Shown piece by piece: positions 9,720 through 15,867 of a stretch of DNA of 15,867 nucleotides. The notes under the pieces are model-generated. The model did not search any database and was not told the origin of the DNA. It saw only the letters and a program-made list of their open reading frames with translations. The stretch is from Hymenoscyphus infarciens (taxonomy: Eukaryota > Ascomycota > Leotiomycetes > Helotiales > Helotiaceae), in contig LLCB01000627.1 in assembly GCA_001414345.1 (NCBI GenBank), forward strand, positions 1 through 15,867, written 5' to 3'. Position 1 is the stretch's first letter, and every line of letters starts with the position of its first letter. The translations under genes and the position numbers were made by a program.

Positions 9720-11217
9720 ATAAGAAACTGTTTTCCTCTTATAAGCTTAGAAAGGTTAAGTCTAGCTAGATTATATTTATATAAGCCTAAGAAGGTATTT
9801 TTACCTAGGTCTCTTTATTTTTCTTCTAACTTAGGTTAGAGTTAGAGTACTCTTTAAGTAGTTGTTCTTTCTTAGGTTAATTATCTATTTTATTAATACT
9901 AAATAGATTAAAATAGTTAAGCTTAATATACCTAGGTTTCTTATAATTATAGTACTTTATACTAGTAGAGAGTTAGTTTATAGATAAAGTCTTTAATCTT
10001 TTACTAGTAGAAGAGAGCTTAGAAGTTTAAAAAGTTTTTTAAGAAGTAGAATAAAGTCTATATAAGAGTAGTAAGAGTTTTATTAAGAAACTAGATAAGG
10101 TTTAGTTAGTATTAGGCTTTTAGTATAATAAGCTTATTATAATAGGTTTTTTAGCATTTATTATACTAGTTATATATAACTTAGTATTATAACGCTATTC
10201 CTTATCTATAAATAATAGGTCTTTTACTATCTTATTAAAGTTAGTATTCTAGTATCTCTTACTATTAACTAATTAGGTTTAGAGCTAAAGTATAAGCTTA
10301 TCTTATATATAGTAGAATTTATCTTACTTTAATACTTCTCTAAGTATTATTATACTTAAAAAGTAACTTTTAAATTCTATAAAACTTTCTCTTATATAAC
10401 TCTTTTATTCTATTTAAAGAGACTAAAAGGCGTTTTAGATATTCTCCTTCTTATAACTTATTAAATAGTAAGTATTAAGAAGTTTAATTATTTCTTTATA
10501 ATCTTTAAATACTATCTTACTTATATTAGACTTATATTAGAGCTCTAAGTAGTTCTAGGTAAGTTTTATTATTATCTCTTAAATAAGAGCTTTATAAGTT
10601 AAAAGCGTCTAATAATAGTTAGCGTTTATATAGAGTTAATTATATATTAATATTCTCTATTACTTATATATAAATAAAATATTATTATTTAAAAGTTTAA
10701 TTTTTTCTATAATCTTACTTTTAATAAGTTAAAAGGCTTTTAAAGTACTTTTAGGTTATAGGTATAGAGTAGGTTATTATAAGAAAGAGATATTAGAGGT
10801 AGAGTCTTACTTCTAATAATAGTTTAAAGAGATAGAAGAAGGTGTTTATATAAGTTAAATAAGACTTAGACTTTAGTTATTATTTAGTAGTTATTAATTA
10901 ATTTACTATACTAGGTTTAATAATTAAGTAATCTAATTATCTTACTCTAAAATTCTCTATTCTTTTTCTTAATCCTTAGTCTTTATAGCTTAGATTATAT
11001 CTTATATCTTATCTATATTAAAGAAGTCTTATTAATCTCTCTAGCTTCTAGGTACTAGGCCTTTACTTTTATTATTCTTAAGCTTCTTACTATTCTTAGG
11101 GATATAGTACTAAGTCGGAGACCTTTTAGTAAAAGCTTAACTTTATTCTCTAAGAGAGGGCTCTACGCTTAAGAGCGGAGCTTAGAAGAGACTAGAGGTT
11201 ACTCTAGATTCTAATAT
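9720..11217 (-). pseudogene. gag: gag of element 2
   Basis: Nucleocapsid-capsid protein forming the virus-like particle. One frame (codon starts divisible by 3) runs from a probable ATA start at 11215-11217 (ATG->ATA) down to beyond 9913 without a detectable indel, about 450-490 codons. It has a basic N-terminal part near 11100-11040 (Pro-Lys-Asn-Ser-Lys-Lys-Leu-Lys). A capsid-like helical middle lies at about 10500-10200 (Phe-Ile-Glu-Phe-Lys-Ser-Tyr-Phe). A CCHC zinc knuckle follows at 9913-9954. Premature TAA/TAG codons occur throughout. The end of gag and its junction with pol are not sharply visible; protease follows in the -1 frame. Confidence 0.85.
9913..9954 (-). other. Gag CCHC zinc knuckle, all ligands mutated to Tyr
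   Basis: The frame reads Lys-Tyr-Tyr-Asn-Tyr-Lys-Lys-Pro-Arg-Tyr-Ile-Lys-Leu-Asn-Tyr. Tyr codons at 9952-9954, 9943-9945, 9928-9930 and 9913-9915 have the exact CX2CX4HX4C spacing of the retroviral knuckle. TGY->TAY and CAY->TAY by RIP explain all four. Confidence 0.9.
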
Positions 11218-11565
11218 ATTAAATATTAAATTAAGAGAGAGAGTAGGATTAGATTTAAAAGCCTTCTAGATAACTATTATAAGTTAACTTATTTACTAAA
11301 TCTAGAGTTATTAAGACTCTCGAGAATACTTAGTATATTCTAATCTCTTAATATATACTAAAATACAATTTTTACTAGCTATCTATATAGATACTAAACC
11401 CTAGTATTACTAGCTATTTAGGTAGTCTCTAATTACCTAGCTATATAAGAATATTATTCTAATATTCTAAATTAAGAGTAAATCGACTTTTAAATAAAGA
11501 GTAGTAATAAGCTTAAAAAAGATATTATTAAGGCTATTACTAACGAAGAAGAGTTATTATTTTTA
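11200..11565 (-). other. Leader and primer-binding region of element 2
   Basis: Directly after the 5' LTR the minus strand reads TAAAAATAATAACTCTTCTT. The first bases may be a RIP-altered TGG primer site; the primer is not identified. The region is clearly homologous to the element 1 leader, ending where the gag frame begins. Confidence 0.75.
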
Positions 11566-12042
11566 TATAATAGTATGAAATATATATAACTATAGTAGAG
11601 GTATATAGGAGTATATATAGTAGAATAATATATATAGATACTAAGTACTAATATAGAAGAAAATAATAACTATCTCTCTTTTATACTAAATATAAACGTC
11701 TATATATAAGAGTTTAGAAGCTTCTAAGTTCTAATAATAATAATAACCGAGCTCTATCTAATATAGCTAATACTAAATAATAAGAGCTAAAAAGCTAAAT
11801 ATATAACCTCTAAATCTTTAAAAAGCTAAATATATAATATCTAACTCTTAATCCCTTCTATATATAAATATTAGATATTAATACCTTTAGTACTTCGCTT
11901 ATATAAGTATCAGTTATTTATAATCTCGGCTCTAGATATATTAGAGGTATTAGCAGTACTTAAGAGTATCGGCAGTGCTTAGAAATGCCGACAGTTTAGG
12001 ATAATACTATTATATAATAATCTAGGATAGCGTGCTATTATA
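11566..12042 (-). repeat. Element 2 5' LTR
   Basis: This 477-bp partner of 3994-4469 has the same inverted ends. It keeps less mutated patches, for example TCGGCAGTGCTTAGAAATGC near 11969-11988. These form a hairpin with arms TCGGCA (11969-11974) and TGCCGA (11986-11991). Confidence 0.95.
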
Positions 12043-12047
12043 ATTAT
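12043..12047. other. Target-site duplication of element 2, right copy
   Basis: ATTAT, identical to 3989-3993 on the other side of the element. Confidence 0.9.
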
Positions 12048-12480
12048 TAACTTATTTATATCTTAATAACTTATATACTTATAGAATTAAAGTCTTATCT
12101 AAGTATATTCTAGCTTATATATTATTAGTCTTTAATAGCTTATATATATTTATTAAGTATAAAGAACTTAGACTAAATAATCTCCTACTATATAAGTTTT
12201 CTTTAGCTAGGTACTAAGGAAAAGATAAAGCCTTTATTAACTCTAATACTAATAGTAACCTAGAAGGCTTAAGTAACTTATCTAACTTATCTAATAAGAA
12301 TAGAGATAACGAATTTAATACTATTTATAGTAGTAGTTATAATTACTAAGAAGAGAATAAGAAAGACTTTAATAGATCTACTACCTTTTCTAACTTTAAT
12401 AAAGATAATAATATCTCTACTAATTAAGCTATTAGCTTATAGTTTTCTCTTTCTTTTTATTTATACTATATTTAAAGTAT
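12048..12480 (+). pseudogene. Unidentified interrupted reading frame, 3' part
   Basis: This continues the frame that stops at 3993. Deleting element 2 plus one ATTAT (8054 bases in all) joins the two parts in the same frame. The frame stays open, apart from RIP-type TAA/TAG, to about 12430-12470. The C-terminal part is hydrophilic: Asn/Ser-rich runs near 12240-12300, including a short repeated Leu-Ser-Asn motif, and a charged Asn-Lys-Asp stretch near 12355-12415. A natural stop probably lies around 12430-12480. No domain was recognised. An Asn/Ser-rich tail is common in fungal regulatory proteins but is not diagnostic. Confidence 0.55.
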
Positions 12481-12514
12481 TACTTTTTACTTTTACTAAT
12501 AATCTTACTATTAT

Positions 12515-12550
12515 TATAGATATTATTATAGATATTATTATAGATATTAT
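12515..12550. repeat. 12-bp minisatellite, left of the Tc1 element
   Basis: Three exact units TATAGATATTAT at 12515, 12527 and 12539, followed by degenerate TATAAATATAAATAT. The same unit type (TATAGATATTAC, same orientation) is repeated on the other side of the DNA transposon, so one array was probably split by the insertion. Confidence 0.85.
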
Positions 12551-12575
12551 TATAAATATAAATATACTTAGACTA

Positions 12576-12600
12576 GTATTTTCTAAGCGTTCTTAGCTAA
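12576..12600. repeat. Left terminal inverted repeat of the Tc1 element
   Basis: Starts GTATTTTCTAAGCGTTCTTA and matches the reverse complement of 14193-14217 with one substitution and a short indel. Similarity may extend inward (AGCTTAGTTT against AACTAAGCT-type words) but is imperfect. Confidence 0.8.
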
Positions 12601-12705
12601 TTTTTAGCTTAGTTTCTTACTTAAATATAACCTCTTTTTTTTACCTCTACTATATATATATTATATAAAAGTATTATTATATAAAAAGTAATCTGAATAA
12701 ATACT

Positions 12706-14100
12706 TTATCTATAGAAATTATTATCTTTTTTATAATCTATAACCTTTTTAAGAGTCTTTTTTAACTTTATTATAATATTATTTATTATACTTTAGAGTA
12801 TCTAGTTCTACTTCTCTACCTATATACGCTTTAAATCTATCTTATTCCTAGGTTATACTCTTCTCTTATATAACTGCCTTTATATATATAACTATATCTA
12901 CTCTATTAGATTTATATCTAGTAACTAGAGAAGATAAAGAAGCTACTAAATAGAATAATAGTATAAAACCTCTTTAGTTACTCTATAAGAATATAGGCTA
13001 GTATTATCTATAACTAAGTATATAACCTTACCTCTTCTCTTTTTATATAACTCTTTATACTATAGAAAGAGCTTTAGTTTAAGATATCTCTTATAAAGCT
13101 AGTACTAATCTACTTCTCTCTTCTCTTTATTCTCTTACTTATATACTACCTTTTATAAGTAATTATATAATTTAGCTCTTCTTCTAAGTACTCTATATCC
13201 TTTACTAGCCTAGTACCTCTTTTTTTCTCTTTCTTACTAATTAAATTTAGCCTCTACGAGGTATAGCTATACTATATTAGTCTTAGCTAAATATACCTTC
13301 GTATTCTTAATCTCTTATATTATTTCTAGGTTATATATATAATACGAACCTTAGTAAGAACCTAGGTAGATAGTACTAAAGAATTATCTATTAGAATACC
13401 TTTTAACTATCTTAGATTATATATCTTTATAGTAGTATTTATCTATCTTTTACTAGTACTAATTAGCCCTCTTATCTAGTTCTATATATATTACTATAGC
13501 GTCTATAAATATAACTTTTAAAAGGTCTTTATCTAAGAGACGCTTTACTAATTTAATATATTATATTATGATTTTAGATATAAGTTTAGGCTTTAATCCT
13601 CCTCTTATAAAAGAGTAACTAATATTATATAAGACTTATCAAAATAATAATTTAGATAGGTTTTTACTCTTATCTTAGTTACTCTAAAGTCCTAGCTTAT
13701 AAAGGTATATAATATTCAACTGTTAGTAAAACTCTTATAAATTAGTAACCTTTATAATAATCCTTCTTTATAGCTTAGAGGTAAGTGTAATATACTAGCT
13801 AGAATAAGGCTTATTTTAAATATTTACTTTTATTTTAAGTCTTTAACCTCTTATATTACTATTCTAAGTATAGATAGTATTATCTTTAGCTCTCTTTCTA
13901 ATATTTCTAATACTACTCTCTAAAATAGATATATAATCTAAGTTATCTTATACCTAAAGAAGTAACTCTTCTTTATTAGTATTCTATCTACTTCTACTAA
14001 TAATAATAGTATACTACTAAACTAAGACCTTATATTAAGAAGTCTTTTACTTTAGAGCCTAGTAACCTTTAGATCTCTAGTATTTTTTTACTATTATATA
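12706..14100 (-). pseudogene. Tc1-type DD34E transposase
   Basis: DDE transposase that would cut and paste the element at TA sites. One minus-strand frame of about 465 codons runs without indels. First Asp at 13501-13503 in Val-Ile-Phe-Ile-Asp-Ala (from VIFTDE/A); second Asp at 13006-13008 in Val-Ile-Asp-Asn-Thr (from EDNA/EDGAP); Glu at 12901-12903 in Asp-Ile-Asn-Leu-Ile-Glu (from SPDLNPIE). There are 34 residues between the last two, hence DD34E, but about 164 between the first two, longer than in compact Tc1 proteins. The N-terminal third should hold the helix-turn-helix DNA-binding part, though I cannot delimit it. Internal TAA/TAG stops fit RIP. Start and stop are approximate. Confidence 0.9.
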
Positions 14101-14192
14101 TTATAGTTATTAATTAATTATAAATACAAAAGTAGGTATATAAGTAGTTTTAGCTTAGTTTTAGTACTAAAAGTGTACTAAAAAGTAGTAAT

Positions 14193-14217
14193 AAGTTAAG
14201 AGACGTTTAGAAAATAC
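14193..14217. repeat. Right terminal inverted repeat of the Tc1 element
   Basis: Ends ...CGTTTAGAAAATAC at 14217, followed by TA. The reverse complement, GTATTTTCTAAACGTCTCTT, pairs with the left terminus at 12576. Confidence 0.8.
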
Positions 14218-14227
14218 TACGTCTAGT

Positions 14228-14372
14228 AGATAGAGATATAGATATAGTTATAGTTATAAATATAGTTATAAATATAGTTATAGATATAGATATAGTTATA
14301 AATATAGTTATAGATATTACTATAGATATTACTATAGATATTACTATAGATATTACTATAGATATTACTATA
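14228..14372. repeat. Hexamer-based minisatellite, right of the Tc1 element
   Basis: First part (14228-14308): mixed six- and twelve-base units of the TATAGT/TATAAA/TATAGA type. Second part: five exact copies of TATAGATATTAC at 14309, 14321, 14333, 14345 and 14357. It resembles the array at 12515-12550 in unit and direction. Confidence 0.9.
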
Positions 14373-14700
14373 GTATTTTTAGAGTTTAGTTATAGTAGTA
14401 TAATAAAGTAGACTACTTATATATAGTAGAGGTTTTATACTTATTAGTACCTATTACTATCTATAGAAATATAGAGTTATTTAGTATTTATATTTAAAGT
14501 TATTTTTAAATATATAAATAATAGTAGTATTATTATTTATATATAGTTTATACTATATATTACTATTAGTAGAAGGCTTTATTTAGTTTAGTAGTATCTT
14601 AGCTCTTAGATATTAATATAATACTAAAGCTATATAAGTATATTAGTATATCGTATCTAAAGTAGTAAGCTTAAGAGTATAATTAACTTATAATAGAATT
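14373..14700. other. AT-rich interval without recognised gene
   Basis: No frame here is convincing. A perfect 13-bp inverted repeat (TATATAAATAATA at 14511-14523, TATTATTTATATA at 14531-14543, 7-base loop) is the only clear structure. Confidence 0.5.
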
Positions 14701-15030
14701 ATAATAACTCTAAACTTTTTAATAATTTAAAGTAGGTTTAGAACTTCTCTAAATAGGATTAGAACTTTAGAACCTTTTTAAACTATAGTTTAATAATAGC
14801 TCTAAACGTTTTAATAATTTAGAATAGGTTTAGAACCTCTCTAAATAAGATTAGAACCTTAAAACCTTTCTAAATATAATTAGAACCTCTCTAAATAGAA
14901 TTAGAACCTTAGAACCTTTTTAAACTATAGTCTAACAATAGCTCTAAACGTTTCAACGATTTAGAATAGGTTTAGAACCTCTCTAAATAGAATCTAAACC
15001 TTAGAATCTCTCTAAGTAGAATTAGATACT
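14701..15030. repeat. Three diverged tandem copies of an unknown repeat
   Basis: Copies start at about 14701, 14793 and 14935, each with ATAATAGCTCTAAACGTTTTAA-type heads followed by GGTTTAGAACCTCTCTAAAT and a run of TTAGAACCTT words. The middle copy carries an extra internal duplication of the CTCTCTAAATA-ATTAGAACC part. The third copy retains CA dinucleotides (TCTAACAATAGC, TTTCAACGATT) and is less RIP-altered. No coding frame is evident. Confidence 0.85.
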
Positions 15031-15095
15031 ATATTAACTCTTACTTAAGCTATTAAAATCGATTTAATACTAAGTTAAACTAGTATTAAGTAAAA

Positions 15096-15867
15096 GTAAG
15101 TAAGTATATATATATATTTAATATAAGTCTAAATATATTATATATAAGTACTCTTAGATCCCTTTATTATACTTTAATATTAAAAGAAATAAGAACTAAA
15201 AACGTTAAAGGAAAACTAGCTAATAAGTTATATAAAAGAATATTAATAGACTAAGAGTCTTCTAATAACTTTCTTATATATATACTAGAACTTAAGAAAG
15301 TTATTAATATAAGAGATATTATAATAAAAGAAGACTTTATATATAAAAACAAATTTATTATAAAAGAAAACTACTTTATACTTTTAAAAGAAGAATTCAT
15401 AAATTAGGATTATTTATAAGAAATAACTAGTTATATAAATATACGTTTAAAGAGTAATAGTTCTACTCTTATAGAATATAAGAAGTTAAGTAATAATAAT
15501 AATAATAACTTAAATAATAAAATATAAATAGATAATATTAATAAATTAGAATAAGATAAATTAGAATAAGATAATATTATAGAGTTAGGCTTTAATATAA
15601 ACCTTAGACTAAGAGGTAGACGTATTAATCTTATAGAAAGAGATATAAACTTATTAGAAATTAATAAGCTTTAAGTACTAATAGCTATATATTACTATAT
15701 ATTACTTACTTATTTAAACTCTAAAATAGAGAGCGATAGAACTAAAAAGGTTATTATTAATAAAATACCTAATATTACTATTCTAGAGTTAAAAAGCTAT
15801 AAAGAAGCTATAAGTAATATTAATCCTTATAAAGACTACTAGATTAGATCTATATAAAAAGAATTAA
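15096..15867 (+). pseudogene. pol: Ty1/Copia pol fragment, integrase C-terminus to RT start
   Basis: One plus-strand frame (starts divisible by 3) runs without indels to the window end. Near 15183-15260 it reads Lys-Glu-Ile-Arg-Thr-Lys...Lys-Leu-Ala-Asn-Lys, then Ile-Leu-Ile-Asp, the post-core part of Copia integrase (usually Lys-Leu-x-x-Lys-Ala-x-x-Gly-Ile-Leu-Val-Gly-Tyr). Near 15298-15320 Lys-Lys-Val-Ile-Asn-Ile-Arg-Asp-Ile matches the Val-x-x-Ser/Thr-Arg-Asp-Val motif. A low-complexity linker follows, with six Asn codons (15490-15507) and a 15-bp in-frame duplication (15543-15572). The end reads Ser-Tyr-Lys-Glu-Ala-Ile...Lys-Glu-Leu, the usual entry to Copia RT. The integrase core and gag are missing upstream, so the 5' part is truncated; the rest lies beyond the window. 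Stops are TAA/TAG. Confidence 0.85.

Larger units (their letters stand above)
3994..12042 (-). mobile_element. Element 2: complete Ty3/Gypsy chromovirus, RIP-inactivated
   Basis: A full-length LTR retrotransposon of about 8.05 kb. From right to left on the minus strand it holds the 5' LTR, leader, gag with zinc knuckle, protease, reverse transcriptase, RNase H, integrase, chromodomain, a 1.4-kb spacer, polypurine tract and 3' LTR. This domain order and the chromodomain place it among the chromoviruses of Ty3/Gypsy. The LTR ends are 8-bp perfect inverted repeats and a 5-bp duplication ATTAT flanks it. All coding parts are broken by RIP stops. It interrupts an unrelated plus-strand frame, which is restored exactly when the element and one ATTAT are removed. 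Confidence 0.95.
12574..14219 (-). mobile_element. Tc1-type DNA transposon with TA duplication
   Basis: The element proper is 12576-14217 (1642 bp), flanked by TA at 12574-12575 and 14218-14219. Terminal inverted repeats begin GTATTTTCTAAGCG at the left and, reverse complemented, GTATTTTCTAAACG at the right. A minus-strand transposase frame fills most of it. TA duplication, size and DD34E catalytic spacing fit the Tc1/mariner superfamily. It sits in a simple 12-bp minisatellite. Confidence 0.9.

Noticed and set aside
9720..9912. A canonical -1 slippery heptamer at the gag-pol junction
   Set aside because: A-rich runs such as GAAAAAT and GGAAAAC occur but none fits X XXY YYZ in the gag frame, so the mechanism is left open.
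4003..12042. Plus-strand orientation for element 2
   Set aside because: Gag, protease, RT, RNase H, integrase and chromodomain, the polypurine tract and the leader all read on the minus strand.
14511..14543. Transcription terminator or MITE from the 13-bp hairpin
   Set aside because: A+T-only palindromes arise easily at this composition, and there is no target duplication or neighbouring gene.
1..15867. Mitochondrial or bacterial A+T-rich DNA
   Set aside because: The bias is specific to CpA/TpG loss, and the recognisable contents are eukaryotic LTR and Tc1 elements with RIP-type stops.

Overview
The window looks like a RIP-degraded repeat block from the nuclear genome of a filamentous ascomycete. 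It is strongly A+T rich, with TpA everywhere and CpA/TpG almost absent on both strands, which is the signature of repeat-induced point mutation (C->T in CpA context). Reading frames that align well with transposon proteins are riddled with TAA and TAG (from CAA, CAG, TGG) but almost never TGA, and carry few indels. I see no intact protein-coding gene, no rRNA or tRNA, and no CRISPR.

Layout. 1-593: unidentified degraded sequence with a small tandem array. About 594-3063: a pol-less Ty3/Gypsy-type element (element 1) on the minus strand, with LTRs, a leader, a gag remnant, internal duplications and a polypurine tract. 3064-3993 plus 12043-12480: the two halves of one unidentified plus-strand reading frame. 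It is split by a complete Ty3/Gypsy chromovirus (element 2, 3994-12042, minus strand) with 476/477-bp LTRs, TATAATAG/CTATTATA ends and a 5-bp ATTAT target duplication. Element 2 carries gag (zinc knuckle), protease, RT, RNase H, integrase and chromodomain, followed by a 1.4-kb 3' spacer with a puzzling plus-strand coding-like stretch. 12576-14217: a Tc1-type DD34E DNA transposon (minus-strand transposase, TIRs, TA duplication) inserted in a 12-bp minisatellite. 14701-15030: three diverged copies of an unknown repeat. About 15096-15867: a Ty1/Copia pol fragment on the plus strand, cut by the window edge.

How it fits together. This is a nested transposon graveyard. Elements 1 and 2 are sister families, with related LTRs, leader and gag. 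Removing element 2 and one target-site copy rejoins the host frame exactly. RIP has changed most metal- or zinc-binding residues of element 2 (Cys/His->Tyr, Asp->Asn), whereas the Tc1 catalytic triad survives. Everything is described as pseudogenes; domain assignments come from reading translated frames by eye, not from database searches.
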